A stretch of 64,000 nucleotides of DNA from Oryzias latipes (GCF_002234675.1 NC_019862.2:32374134-32438133), one strand, 5' to 3'. Shown: positions 1 to 48,411, counted from the stretch's first letter. A program made the numbers and translations. Notes: generated from the sequence alone by a model not told the origin.

Positions 1-240
1 TGAATAAATGCCAAAGTAGCCAAAATAGTCCTGAAGAAAATGTAAGAAAAAGCAAAGACATGTGAAAGAAGTGCTCTAGAAATCTAGTTCTCCATTTATT
101 TATTTTTGAATTTACATCAACGCAGAAACAAAGAATAGAAACTGTTTCTGTAACTGGCATATATGATGCTGATTTTGCTCAAAGTCATCCTAGAAGTTTC
201 ATGTCAAAGGTCATGCCATCTCAGAACCGGTGCATCATTA

Positions 241-4522
<4,282 letters not shown>

Positions 4523-6670
4523 CTGAGCAGGAAGAAGAAAAAACTAGGATTGTTTTAGAAAACTGTATGGAGCAAACGCGTTTATCAACACCAGCTGTAT
4601 GTAACAGCCCTTCAAATGATCATTTACGGAGAACAGGCAGATCCAACAAGATGCTGTGAAACTCCTAAGCTGCTCCTCCTGTTGGAAATACAACTTTAGT
4701 CCATCTCCAAACCAAAGGGCAGCAAAGAACGAGGTGAGACTGGAGTCAAACAAAGGAAGTTCCAGAAATAATTCCTACCATCACACTAATGACTAAGCAA
4801 CACACGCAAATGTGAACAGGGCAAAGAACTGAAATATTTATATAGCCTCAGTGTCTGAACAAAATACAATTGGAACATTTAATTTTACTTTGCTCTGACT
4901 CAGATTCATCACTTATTCTCCATTTCCAACCTTTTTTAATTCATTTTTCACTTCCCTCAGGGGAAAACAAAGTTTATCTATGTATTTATAAAAGCAAATG
5001 GTCAAAAACTCAGAAGCAAAGAAATGTTAAATAACATTCTGATTAAAAATGTCATGTCAGACAAAGATGTCATCACCAAAAGAAATTAGAAGGAAATCTG
5101 AAAAGACGACGTGAAGCAAAGGAAATTAGTTCCAGAAATGATAAAGTGATGTGCAGAAAAGCAGCTTCATGCCTGCAGCAGGGATGCTCTCAACTTTATA
5201 AAAATAACACCGATGACGCACATGTGCGTGTTTCTGCCATAAGTATGAAAATAGTAAATGGATGTGATGCTCTAAATGAAGACAGACGCGTGGAATGACA
5301 GACAGAGCTGAAGTCTATAACATTGCGACCCTCTCTGTACCATGGTGGCTGTTGGTGCTGGACTACAGTATTTATGTCATATAGAAGCGCAATAGGTTTA
5401 TTTCTGCTCTTCAGTCGAGAACTTTCTAATAAATGGGTCGGTTCACGTAGAAGCTCCTGACCAGTGGTTTACTGCACCGAGGAAAGTTTCTCTTCACTTC
5501 CTGGACGTCTTGAGAATAAAGGAGGAATCTCCTTGGCACCAACCTTCTGTCATCCGCTCCTGGATGTTTACGCACGGAGATCCAGACAGACGCGCGCATG
5601 CGGCCCAGCAGGAGGCCTAAAGGAGTTTCTGACCCGGTTTCCCTTCCGGCTCTGCTGCAGCTGCAGGACAGACAGAAAAACTCAGGACTGATCTCAGGAC
5701 TTCACCGCCGGCTTTTCTGGCTCCGTTTCCAGCCTCTAGTGCGTCTTTTGGCGCATCCTGCTCACCCGCCGTATGACTGAGCCACTTCCTCAAAGTCTGG
5801 GGAAAGCGCTCACATATATTCATTGAGTCATCAGAGCTCCTCCCCTTTTATGACTGCCTCTTTTTTCTAAGTTTGTCCAAGAAAATAAAACAAGTGATAA
5901 CTGCAGATTTTATTGTTTTGGGTTTTAATGTTTCCCCTCAATTTCAGGGCAACACAAATACATCCAAACAACAGCAACGTTCACACACTTCCTGTTTCTA
6001 CAATACAAAACAGATGCAGCCCCCCCTCAGGAATAAAACAGGCCAGACTCATAATGATGAGGGTCTTCTTTAAAACGGAAAAAAAAACACACAACAAACG
6101 TGTAAGAGCAGCTCTCCAGGCCCAGCTTTGTGCCACGCTCAGTCCACTTTGCAATGCATCAAATAAAAACCAACACAACAATCAGTCAAAGACGCTCCGT
6201 GTTCCCCAGACTTGGTCTTTTGTTACATTTGACGTGATGCAGGCACTAAGATGTTGTCTCCTCTGCTGGACTTCTGGGATACAGAAACACAACTCTGGGT
6301 GTGCAGTTCCTAAAAGACAGAGTTGTTGCAGACGCGGTTGCCTCGCCATGCCAGTGGAATAGAAACCGCCTGAGAAAAGCGGCCCTTTGCAGAAAGCGCA
6401 GAGGGCGAGTTCCTGTTTTGTTGGCGGCATGACCTATTTTTTGACTTTCTCTGAAAGCAGAAAACCTACAGTAGTGTCTGTGTTGTTTCCCTCAGAGAAG
6501 ATGAGATAAAGCTTCCTAAGTGCTGTAGAGGGGGGGGGGGGGGGGGTCTTTTTATGAAAGCAGCAGCGCTGAGGTGAGTCGTCAGAGTCGGAGGGTCAGA
6601 CGGTTTGGAATAGCAGCAGTGTTTTTGTCTGAACAGAAACACTGACCACTCCAGCTTAGAGCGCTCATTA
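4523..6670. other. matk 5' flank and intergenic sequence
   Basis: No convincing gene. Open frames here are short and lack splice support or recognisable motifs. It holds the probable matk 5' UTR exon and promoter (5590-5835), and a run of 17 G at 6530-6546 that would be a hotspot for length variation. Otherwise I see ordinary AT-rich non-coding DNA. Confidence 0.6.
5590..5835 (-). promoter_or_regulatory. Possible matk promoter / non-coding first exon
   Basis: The region upstream of the matk coding exons has raised GC and CpG content. On the minus strand an AP-1 type site TGACTCA (plus strand tgagtca, 5824-5830) is followed by a TATA-like ATATAT and then a good splice donor (CGGCGG|GTGAGC, near 5770). 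This arrangement suits a non-coding first exon, expected because the first coding exon begins right after an acceptor. No transcript evidence is available here, so this is inference from motifs. Confidence 0.3.
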
Positions 6671-7194
6671 CTCAGCGGTACCAGTGGTACCAGTGGTACC
6701 AGTGTTACTCAGTAGTACCAGCGGTACCAGTGTTACTCAGTAGTACCAGCAGTACTCAGTGGTACCAGCGGTACTCAGTAGTACCAGTGGTACCAGTGTT
6801 ACTCAGTAGTACCAGCGGTACCAGCAGTACTCAGTGGTACCAGCAGTACTCAGTGGTACCAGCGGTACTCAGTAGTACCAGCGGTACCAGTGGTACTCAG
6901 TAGTACCAGCGGTACCAGTGTTACTCAGTAGTACCAGCGGTACTCAGTAGTACCAGCAGTACTCAGTGGTACCAGCAGTACTCAGTGGTACCAGCGGTAC
7001 TCAGTAGTACCAGCGGTACCAGTGTTACTCAGTAGTACCAGCGGTACCAGCAGTACTCAGTGGTACCAGCAGTACTCAGTGGTACCAGCGGTACTCAGTA
7101 GTACCAGCGGTACTCAGTAGTACCAGCGGTACCAGCGGTACTCAGTAGTACCAGCGGTACCAGCGGTACTCAGTAGTACCAGTGGGACCAGCGG
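6671..7194. repeat. Tandem array of palindromic GGTACC/AGTACT units
   Basis: About 520 bp built from short interleaved units (ggtaccagt, gtactcagtagtacc, accagcggt, ccagtgttactcagta). The unit ggtactcagtagtacc recurs about nine times and is self-complementary: a 6-bp stem (GGTACT/AGTACC) closed by the loop CAGT. The array begins about 110 bp past the zfr2 poly(A) signal and lies between zfr2 and matk, which are transcribed in the same direction. KpnI (GGTACC) and ScaI (AGTACT) recognition sequences are abundant because of the palindromes. Confidence 0.9.
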
Positions 7195-7304
7195 TTCAAC
7201 GACAGAGGTGAATGGATGAAGGGGGGCGGCGGGAACCAGCCGATTCACCGCACGCTGTCGATCCCACAGGAGAATCCCAGGTCCCCCTCCTCAGTCCTTA
7301 CGCT

Positions 7305-7310
7305 TTTATT
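7305..7310 (-). terminator. Candidate zfr2 polyadenylation signal AATAAA
   Basis: Plus-strand tttatt reads AATAAA on the minus strand, about 130 nt after the zfr2 stop codon (7443-7441). It is the first canonical signal downstream and would give a short 3' UTR. A (TA)n microsatellite lies just before it at about 7330-7350. Confidence 0.5.
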
Positions 7311-7440
7311 AAAGGCTAGACATGTAACATATATATATATATATATATTTACGTTCTGTTTCCAAGGTAAGAAATCTTTCAGTCTTTTCAACTTTCTACC
7401 AGCTTCTGAACAGCAAACCCGTCCAGTCCGGAGGCAAGAG

Positions 7441-38333
<30,893 letters not shown>

Positions 38334-38697
38334 TTTAGCATCCCGGTACAGCGTCGTACTGGATGCAAGCAACGAAGCAGCGACTCTCGGCCTCAAGAGA
38401 TCTCCCTCCGCCGTTTCACCCAATCATAGCACCGGTTTTTGGTGACCGCAGAGGTGAAACTGTTCCCATGATTTTTTACTTTAATGCTTTAAAATATATT
38501 TTTAATCATTTAAAAAAAATATTTAGTATAATGGCTTTCATATCTCATGTCTGTCATTTTTATCATCTCATTTGCTTTGCTGGTTTGGGCGAAAGCGGAA
38601 GTTAGTAACAGCGTAGCCTCTGAAAACGCTCCCACGTCTTATGCGCTAAATGTTTACGTGGTCTGACTCGAATTTAAAGAGTAACACTCCAGGGAAG

Positions 38698-38698
<1 letters not shown>

Positions 38699-38745
<47 letters not shown>

Positions 38746-38770
38746 CTAATAATAATAATAATAATAATGC

Positions 38771-38846
<76 letters not shown>
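38699..38846. repeat. (AAT)n then (ATT)n inverted microsatellite
   Basis: About 100 bp of AAT repeats with two gct interruptions switch at about 38800 to about 46 bp of ATT repeats. The two halves are complementary, so the tract can fold into an uninterrupted hairpin of nearly 30 bp, and longer with a mismatch at the gct. It lies between the divergent zfr2 and atcay genes, about 360 bp from the zfr2 start codon. Confidence 0.95.
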
Positions 38847-38849
38847 GAT

Positions 38850-41100
38850 AATGTGTTAGATAAAGAATCTGTTTTACCTTTTTTTATTTCACGTATTTAA
38901 TTTTTCTTACCTAATATCCATATGAAATCGTGAGGAATTTAAAGGGGTGTCTACATATAAAAATCTGCATATAAATGGGTGTTTTTGGAGCATTGCCACT
39001 GCAACATATGTTAGATTCTATTGGCTGAATACAAGTCAAGTGATTGAATAATTCAAACTGGAGACGGTGGTATGAAAGAGCCAAGGGCAAAGAGACAGAG
39101 AGGGAGCACAGGGGCTCTGATGGAGAGAAATGCTGTTGCCAGGAAACAGCAGCCACATAAACGTCCACTGAATACAGCAACAGGATTACCCACAGGCTTC
39201 AACTCAGAGACTAACGCTCATTTTTCTCAAGTTGCTTGCAGGAATATGCACAATTTTTGCTTTTAGTTTTGGATCCAGAAAATGATCTCAGTGTAAGGGG
39301 AAAAAGGATGTATGGATCCAGATTATGAAGGGGACTAGACGGGAGATGACTGCCAGAGCGGATGCATTCCTCATAAAGGGATTTTGTGTCCTGGTTGTTG
39401 GAAGAAGATTTTGAGAGGCAGACTGTCTTCACTGAAAATCTTTCCCACACCAAAGGTGGCCGTGGCCAGAGGAGGGGAGGGGGACGCCAGAACAGAGGTT
39501 CCTCCTGTCTTCAAACACCTGCGGCTGGCTAAGCTGCTGACACTGAGGACGCTGTGTCTGTGCATGAGCATATTTGAGTGTGTGCATGGATTCACAAAAG
39601 AGAAAGAGGAGGGAATTCACACTGGTTTGAGCGTGCATGTGGGGGATTGGGACTTTCTTCCGTCAAATCCTTGCATCTGAGACTGCAGAGGAGAGACACG
39701 ATTACGCAGGCACGCCTCAGAGACTGAATCTGAGGGGATCTTGTGTTGCTCACGTGAGTATAGAAGCTGACTTTACATCCTTGGCTTTGTACGCCGTGCT
39801 CCATCCCCGTCCATTAGCATGCAAAATCTCCAGTGGTCGTCCTACTTGAGGTGACCTAGAAAGGTTGTGGAGCTGTTTTAATGGCTTGGAGAGGTGCAGC
39901 ACATTTTTGATTTGAGAGAAAACAATACATTTTTAAATTTAGATATTTTCTAACAGAAAGCTAGTGCAGATTGTTCTGTAGGTGCTTGAAAGCATTGTAA
40001 GTCATTGAGAAATGCAAGCAGATCCTGGTTTTGTGTCTCTGCCTTTTGTGCATGTTGACGCTGCAGCCATTCTGTGTGACTTTGTCACTTTAAGAGATTG
40101 TTTGCTTGGGTTTCTATATTTTACAGCTGAATAAACGTCCCAGACCATTTTATTCAAAGGATGTTTTTTTTATCTGTCAAAAGGCAGAGCGGATAGAAAC
40201 GTCTGGTAGTCAGAGCAGGATGCATGATCACTTAAGGCATTAACACACATATACATATTTTGTTTATTTGGTTCGAGATGGGACTATCATCCAGACTTCC
40301 AACCATAACTGTAAAAATTAATAACGATGATGGTTTTGTTTGGCGTCTTTCTCTGAACTCAAGGTCCCCAAACGAGGATAAAAGCACACATTTAAAAATG
40401 ATACGTTTCCACTTCCCTCTGAGTACATATGTTAATATTAAACTGAGCTTTGCAGTGATCAATCTCATTGAACTTTAAGAATGACTTTTGAACACTTCTA
40501 GTGTTTACTTCACTGCTGCAGTCAGACTTATGAAACACACCTTGGTAAAAAGACTATAACTGTGATCCAGATTATTCTCACACTCTCTTTGCTTTTCCCT
40601 TTTCCAGAATGAGCTTTTTCAGTTGCTTTTCTTTTTCTTTTGGGTGAACACAGACTTTTAAAGGGAACTTTCTCTGTTGTGACTTCGACCATCAGTACGA
40701 ATGAAGATCAAACGGGTTGCAGTGTGGCAGGATTACAGTGCAGTGAAGGAGGATTAATCTGGAATGTCAATCTCTACACCGCCCCCTGGAATTCCACTCT
40801 GGGATTGTTTTTAGTAATACTTGACTTGGAGAAAAACGGAGCCCAGACAATTAGCTCAGTCGTAATAAGTCACAAGCCTGTCACACGGACTCCCCAGAGC
40901 AGGAAGCTGAAGACCACCTGACTTTTGGTCATTTCACCCTTTAAATAAGAATCAAAGAGCAGATTATTTGGTTTAAATCTCCTCTCAGTGATGACTCTTC
41001 ATTTTTGCTGTGTCCCAGCTGTGTCGCCACACGGTTGCCTGTTTGCCACTGCTGCCCGTTCCTCCTGTAAATGCTTATCAAATGTCTTTCTGCCCCCCAG
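38850..41100 (+). promoter_or_regulatory. atcay upstream region and probable non-coding exon
   Basis: No coding gene is convincing here. A plausible atcay 5' UTR exon ends at a strong donor, gctcac|GTGAGTAT, at 39753. The first coding exon starts with its own acceptor (tgccccccag before 41101), so at least one upstream non-coding exon must exist. The order is inference: transcript data would decide it. Confidence 0.35.
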
Positions 41101-41108
41101 GCCCACAG

Positions 41109-44100
41109 ATGGGCACCACGGAGGCCACTCTGCGAATGGAGAACATGGAAGTGAAGGATGAGTGGCAGGATGAAGACTTCCCCAGGTTGGACTTTCATGT
41201 CTCCGTCTTTCTGTCTCCTAAATGATCTGAAAATGCTGCATCATTGTCCGTTTCTGTGGAGTTGCATGTTTTGAACCAACAATATGGCATTTGTTCCTGG
41301 ATGTTTACCGTGAATATGTTGTGCTTATACAGGCTTATATCTTGGATGTGACAATACCTAATTCTTAGTCAGCAAACATTTTATTTTTGTTTAATTTGTT
41401 AATTTCTTTAGATCAGGTTGACCTCAAAAATGTATCTGGCATTATGAAAGCTGATGAAAGACTCACGGCTCTTAAAACTAGAGGACAAAGCAAACTGCAG
41501 ATCTTTGCTATAATAATATACATCTTCTGGGTAAACAGTGTGCAGTCAGTGAGATGGAAAGCTTTGTGGACAAAAAAGGGAAGTGAGTGGGATGATCACC
41601 CAACCTGGGTCCTTCCTCCCTCGTCTTCCCTCCATCCTCATCAAATGAGGAGGCAGGAAGCAGGGAGCAGGTGCAGCTCAGCCTGCGTCATGTGATGCAT
41701 CAGCAGTCTCCCATCAACACCACCATTCAGGAAAATGGTGGAACCCTTAGCCTAAACGCAGACAGAGACGGCAGCAAAACAGAAAAGGACGCTCTGATGA
41801 AGAGGAGTGACTTAGCAGAACGAGAGCAGGAGGTTAGTCAGGTTACAGGAGGACTTTGCATCGTCGCTCAGTGAAGCAGCCCTGTGATCTAAAAAGGAGG
41901 TAAGATGTTTCCAGTCTGCAGATAAAATGATGAGGATTCAAAACAGATCCTCTTTGATGTTTGTCAAAGTTTCACAATGCAGGAGAAGGAGATGCTTTTA
42001 AAAAAAGAAAATCTTCCAGCAGCCCTCAGCCCTGGGGAGTTGAGTCAAACCCGCACAGATTTCTTTCAGTCTATAGTCACACAAAATAGTGATGTCTGGC
42101 TGTTATTTACAGGGAAAGACACTGCAGTCTCTTTTCAAAGTATTGTCTGCAGGAATGTTTTTATTGTTTTGACAAATATACTGATAATAATACTGATATA
42201 TTTAATAACACTGATAATAATACTGATAAAAATGTATGTGACTCAGGCAGGTTAAGAACAAAGACATTTGTTTTGTTTTTTAATAAAATTCCAAAAGCAT
42301 CAAATTTCAAGGAAAACAAAGATGCTGTTCAGTTCACTGTTTCTTTCTTTTCATTTTCCCTCCACCCCCTAGTCCACCCTTCTTCGTCTAAATCATGTGA
42401 CCTATTACTAAATCTCTGCTCCTCCTCTTCACCAAAGGAGGAAATTAAAAACCACTTCCATCCGTCTCATTCACATTTGTATCTTTAGTGTAAAAGAGTC
42501 GTGTCCACCAGGTTCCTCAAAATGAGGCCACAGCTTTAGACCTGCACACACCTGGAACCTCACCTGTGGGTTGTCTTTCTTTCCAGACCTCTACCTGAGT
42601 ACGGAGACATGGATCCCTCTTGTGGACTCACAGACAACAGAGTCTGTACGTCTCCAACTGTCCTCAAACACAACCTTCTGCTCCCACATTGCATGGACTA
42701 AAGCAGCTCCTCTTGGTGTCTCCCTGCAGCTCCTCCTGGCTCCCTGCACGTGACTCCACCTGGAGGAGGCGTGTCCTCAAGTCACCGCAAGCGACGCACA
42801 CTGGTCGCCCCGGAGATGAACCTGTCCTTGGACCAAAGTGAAGGCTCTCTGCTGTCAGATGACTTCCTGGACACCCCAGATGACTTGGACATAAATGTGG
42901 ACGACATTGATACACCAGATGAAACGGACTCGCTGGAGTTCATCACCAACGGCAACGACCTGGAGTGGGAAGGTGAGCAGAGTCAGAGAAATCTCTACCT
43001 GGTATCCTTATTCTTATTAGAATTTATTTTATAAGGATATCCACATTAGAACGTTGCAACAGAAAATCATTCAAATGAAAACATTTCAACTTAACATAAA
43101 AAGATTCAAATACTTAGACATAAAAATAGTGAAGTCGTGATGAAGAGAAACAATGACAGTTTTTAGTGGAATTCTCTGTTTTTTTGAACTTGACCTACAA
43201 GACACTTAATTATGTTTGGTTAGTTTCCATTAGAGTTGCAAGTACAAACTGTTTTTTCCTTAAAATCTGTGCTGCAAATGGGACAGTAAGCAGCAACTGA
43301 AGGGTTTGATTGGCGGGTGTGAAGCTTTCATTGATGTGTAATAATTCAGACAAAGATTTCTAAATAAAAATGGACCAATGGCACGGCCTCCTAGTGGAAA
43401 GAGAAGGCTATCCCACTAGTTTACAGTTCCCATTCATGAACCGTGAAGAGGGGGGCTAAGGGCAGGGATGTCCACTTTAGCTTAGTCAGTTTGTTAGTTC
43501 ATTTTAGTATTTTCCTAATGAATTCTATGTATTCATGATCCTTTTGATTTTATGTTTAACTTTTCAATTACCGATACGAAGCCCATCGAGACGACTGTTG
43601 ATGTGAATTTGGACTAAACAAATAAAACTGAATTGAACTGAAGAGGCATTCATAAAGAAGATCACCACAATCCAGCAGAGATTATAAAAAAGTCGCATTT
43701 ACAAGATGTTTTTTTTTTTTACTTTAAAAGAGAAACAACTTATTTTGATAAGAGATACTCAACATAAGTTTCTGCTTCTTTAAAAGGTTTTCCAAGTGAC
43801 AGAGTTGTCAATTAGTACATCAAGATACTTGTACAACTGATTGCAGTGACTGGAATATCAGGAGGGAAGTTTTATTGGAAAACAACATTAGCTTAAAGTT
43901 CTCAGCACTAAGCTGAAGAACTGAGTTCTGGACAGCAACAAAAGCTTTCTGTAAGCTTTCAATGACCTGAATACGGTCCAAATAACCAGTCATCAGCATA
44001 AAAGTGCAAGTGAGCTTCAGAGACTTTTGACCTAAGTCATTAATAGAGGATAAATGTAAGGGGTCCCAAAACTGAACCCTGCGGCACCCCCCTTTTTGGA

Positions 44101-47100
44101 TGATGACTAATTCTGAACAAGAATCCTCATGTTTGATACACTGAGTTTTGTTATTTAGATGGTTTCATAACCATGCAACTGCATGTTCTGAAAGTCCAAT
44201 GCTGACTAATCTGTCTATTAAGAACTAAAAGAACTTAAAAGTTTTAGGATTATGTTCATTTTTCAACTGTTAATATCAATCTACACCTCATAAAAAACTC
44301 TTTTCCAGATATCAATTTAGGAAAATTCTAATAAAACAGACAGTAACACATTTTCATCCACAGTCAATAAATGATGCTAGAAAGTAGAAAATCTGTCAAA
44401 TCCATATACAGAAACTTTATACCGTCTGCAATGAAGAAAACTGTCTCTAATTCAGTTTTTTTCTTCGTGCAGAATTGGATAAAAAAACAGAAAATCGTAA
44501 AATTTTACATCCCAGCGCAGCTACAGTCTCTGTTTCCTGAAAACAGATTCAAATACTCAACTCAGACATCAGATTAAAGAAGTGAAACTGCATCATTGGT
44601 GTACAAAAGGTCACCTTTAAGGGTCTTCCAGATGACACGTTTTCACGTCAGCCAAAGACATTCGTCATGAAATGCAGAGTGCTTGCTCCTCGTCCAGATG
44701 ACGCCCCGGTGGCCTCGGCTAAAGCAGGTCCCTGCGGCGGGTCTGCAGAGGCAGACGGGGATGGAAATGCAAACAGCGGGCGGCTGTGGAGAACCGTGAT
44801 CATCGGGGAGCAGGAGCATCGTATCGACATGCAGGTCATAAGACCCTACCTCCGCGTCATCACACACGGAGGTCAGTTTTAGTCAGGAAAGCTCTGCACC
44901 AGGTCAGCCAGCATTTGAGGAACCTGTCGTCTCACTGCCTCTCTCTTCAGGTTACTATGGAGAAGGCCTAAATGCTATCATTGTGTTCTCTGCCTGCTAC
45001 CTGCCTGACAGCAGCTGTCCAGACTATCACTACATCATGGAAAACCTCTTCCTGTACGTTTTCCCATCTAACGTTGGCACTTTGACATCGATCTTCTGTT
45101 CTGATTGTAAATCTCAGGAAAAGTAACTCTTCTGTCCTCAGATACGTGGTGAGCAGCCTTGAGATGCTCGTGGCCGAAGATTACCTGATCATCTACATGA
45201 ACGGCGCCACTCCTCGAAATAAGATGCCTGGGATCAGCTGGCTGAAGAAGTGCTACCAAATGATTGACAGAAGGTTAAAAAAGGGACAATTTGAGATGAA
45301 AACAGTAAGAAAAATGGGCAATGTACTGAAAATGAGAAGCTGTTATTATTGCTTTTGTGCAGATTGAGGAAGAACCTGAAGTCTCTGGTTATCGCTCATC
45401 CGACATGGTTCATCCGCACGGTCCTGGCTATTTCCAGACCTTTCATCAGGTAACAAACGTGCTTTCAAACTGGAGTCACTTGCAGAAACTGAAAGCATAT
45501 TTATGATTGAACCAAACCTTAAAGCTACCATGGCCCAGTGCTGACATTCTGTGTTAAAGAAGAAGCTGGGTGTGAGGAAACATGGCTTATCTCACGTTCC
45601 AGCTAGCCCACCTCTACTCCTCTGTCTGCGTCATTGCCCCCCCATGGTCCCCCCCATGAGATGCAGACACTCTTTTGAAGCTCAGTTGATATTTCGCACA
45701 GCAGCCTGAATGTGCTGCGCAGTTTTCTGTCTGTATTTCTGGAAGGTCATCAGAAATGTTTGCAGTAACGATTAAAACTATTTGGTTTAAGACGCAACAT
45801 GGAATCATTGTGTCACAAAGTGTTGAAGAAGTCCAAAAGACCTGCAGAGTCTTCACACAGTAAACGAGCCTCGTCTGCACTGAAGGAGTTTTTACTTTAT
45901 TCAGTTTTAAAAACAAAATAAAAGGAAAGTATTAGAACAAAAATGACTATTTTAATGCCACAGTTTGAAAATTAAAGACAAAAATTGTTCAGACGGAGTG
46001 TTTCAATCTGTCTTATATAAGCCCCTGCCCAGATGCCAGTGACCTCAGTGACCTGAATGACTGAGGTCAGGGTGGGGCCAATGCAGACGTGGATGGATAC
46101 ACAACTATTAGTAGAAACAAGTCAGAAAGCGTTTCAAAAAAAGATCAAAGTCAGAAAATCCAATGAATGATTTGTTTGAGAATAATCAGGTTTTCAAGAA
46201 TAAGGGGGGGGGACTGTTGCTTTGATGTAAAATTGGCTTTTGACTTTTCTTTAGAGCTTAAAAAACTCTGAAAGCATCTCACCTGTTTTTTACTCTTTTG
46301 TCTCTATTTTAAAATATCCAATTGCATTCATATGAATTTTCTGAAGGGGCACAGAGACTTTTGTGACATAATTGAAAATATCCGTTTTGCTTTCCTGTTT
46401 TCATGTTCTGCTTTGTTTCCTGGTTGGATTTGGCTTTAAAATCCATAAACTCACATTGGAGTGTTGCTTCCGCCGCTATCGTTTCCCTGCTGTCCTCCTC
46501 AGTGTGAAGTTCATGAATAAAATCCAGTACGTCCACAGTCTGGATGAACTGGCAGCGCTTGTCCCCATGGAGCACGTCCACGTCCCCGAATGTGTGGTGC
46601 AGTGAGTATCTGTGACCACCAGATGGAGACAGAGACAGATTCCTGATGCTCGGAACTGGCTGCTCATCAGATTATATTACAAACTATTCTAATGCTATTC
46701 AAATCCAATCAAATCCTCATTTTTACTGCAAATTCCCTCAACATGAACTGACAGCAGTATTTCTTATGTTTAGATTTGATGAGGAGCGAATGAAAGCGCA
46801 AAGAGAAAGGTGATTTTAAAAATACCAGGCATTACAGCTGGGATAAGCAGAAATGTCCTTGTTTTAATGTTGTAATGTTGTGTGTGTCTGCTGTGACTGA
46901 AGGATGGAGCAGGAGCAGCGTCAGCAGAAGCAGTCGGCGCAACAGGAAGCCGTCAAAAAGTCTGAGAGGTATCAGGCGGAATATGGTGTCAATTCATAAA
47001 ATAAAGCATTTTTTGGGGGGTTTAGCTTTTTCTTATTTTAGAGGTTTGACATGTGTGTCTTCTGGTTTTGCAGGCCAAAGTCAGTGATTGTAGATCAAGG

Positions 47101-47107
47101 CTTATGA
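41109..47107 (+). CDS. atcay: Caytaxin (BNIP2-family, CRAL-TRIO/BCH domain)
   Basis: Neuronal scaffold protein, mutated in Cayman ataxia in people; BCH-domain proteins bind small-GTPase regulators, kinesin and, for caytaxin, glutaminase. Exons: 41109-41185, 42587-42645, 42730-42972, 44698-44871, 44951-45053, 45142-45273, 45363-45449, 46503-46601, 46774-46809, 46903-46968, 47074-47107. These total 1110 nt (369 residues) against 371 in human, and all junctions keep phase. N-terminus [12 protein letters not shown] and the acidic block [20 protein letters not shown] are diagnostic. The BCH domain runs from [17 protein letters not shown] through [35 protein letters not shown] and [13 protein letters not shown]-type sequence to [11 protein letters not shown]. 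The C-terminus ([20 protein letters not shown]) is shorter and more Q/K-rich than the mammalian tail and is the least certain part. Exon 2 uses donor GTCT|GTACGT; reading past it would meet a stop. Confidence 0.95.
43436..43640 (+). repeat. Dispersed retroposon tail, inverted partner of 25637-25858
   Basis: Inverse copy of the repeat in the zfr2 intron. It includes ctaagggcagggatgtccac, atgatccttttgattttatg and cgatacgaagcccatcgag, and ends with aaataaaactgaattgaact. The orientation here, with an A-rich end on the right, suggests insertion on the plus strand. Confidence 0.75.
43780..44260. repeat. Possible old interspersed repeat in an atcay intron
   Basis: The section contains ggtcccaaaactgaaccctg and cggcacccccc, wording seen in many teleost dispersed repeats of uncertain class. 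It lies between atcay exons 3 and 4. No ends were defined, so the borders are approximate. Confidence 0.3.
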
Positions 47108-47289
47108 GTCGAGCTGCAGTTTCTTTGAAAATGAAGGTAAGTTTTGTGTTTTTTCCATCTGTGCAGCATCAGAACTACATTACACTACTGCCAGATTCAT
47201 CTCTGCTTGAACATTGAATGACACTCATTTGCTATCAAGTACTGGGAAAATATTCATCTACTCCCAGATATACTTCAAAATTAAAACAT

Positions 47290-47460
47290 GATTGTTTTAA
47301 ATTTGACCTTTATTTTACCAGGAGGTCAGTTTGAGTTGAGATCTCTTTTTCAAAGGAGACCTGGGCCGAAAAGCATCATCCCGATAAAAGCATAGAATTA
47401 AAACAATAACATAGAAATAAAATAGAACAGCAGTAAAAAGGTTAAATAATGAGTTGTACC
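47290..47460. repeat. Dispersed repeat (ttattttaccaggaggtcag type)
   Basis: Contains ttattttaccaggaggtcag, gagatctctttttcaaagga and gacctgggccgaaaagc. This is a familiar teleost interspersed motif, usually seen as tttaaccaggaagtc...gagacctggc. Class unknown to me; no coding potential. Confidence 0.55.
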
Positions 47461-48411
47461 GTCAGGTCTAGAGGGACATATCTTTAAAAACTCAAAAAGC
47501 TTTAAATCTTCAGATCTTTTCTTTACAGCATTTACTCTTCATAAAGTCAGAGTTAGATCACCAAAGTATTTCTGCTTATTGCAATGCTTTGTTAACATTT
47601 GTTTTCCATGCTTTTAGTTATTTATTTCTTCTCTTTTGGGCGCCTTCCTTCACTGGTCGTCTATAGTCTTCTAAATAGCGCCAACGCCCCTCGTTTATTG
47701 ACTAGTAGTAGATCCCAACACGGTCACTTTGCCCTGTCAGACAATATTGATTGGTAATGAGGAAATATAGGAACGGCCTTGTTATCGTGGACTCAGAGTA
47801 TTGATCAGAGTTGACAGAAACTGAAGACACCTTTTCTGAAATGAATCTAAGCATAAAGCGTCTTTGTTCACATGTGGATGTTTCTTCTTTCCATCAGCTG
47901 CTTGTGTTTGGCGTCTCATTAGAATTTCTTTAGCACTGGCCGTTTCCCCACAGCCGTCCCACATCCCATCTGCGTTACCAACTAAACCGTTGAATTGGCG
48001 CAGCTTCAAACTCCACTAACCTCCTCTGGACGAAGGGCTCTGCTCTTTCTCCAGCCTGTTCTCCTCCTTTGTCGCCGTTTCCTGCGACACATTAGTTGCT
48101 TTCTGAAAGGAACAAACAGATCCACGTGAAAAGACCGGCCTCGCCAACACCCCCCCCCCCCCCCCCCCCCCCCTGCAGCCTCTGCGGCGAACACGTTCTG
48201 CACGTAACATCACGTCTGACCTCTGACCCCTCATCAACCCATTACTGACTCTGACAGCTCTCAGGTGCAGGACGAGGCTGGCTGTTGTGGAGTTTGCTCC
48301 GTTCTCACACTGTGTGAACATCTCTGCCAGCCGTGACACTAGCCTGAAGTTAATCGCCCCATCAAGTTAAATGGCTCGTCCGTTTTAACTTGAAGCTTTT
48401 TTATATTTGAC

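Noticed and set aside
5913-6430. Frames of 149 (plus) and 82 (minus) codons
   Set aside because: They lie in intergenic DNA without splice, promoter or family support; the composition is not that of a gene.
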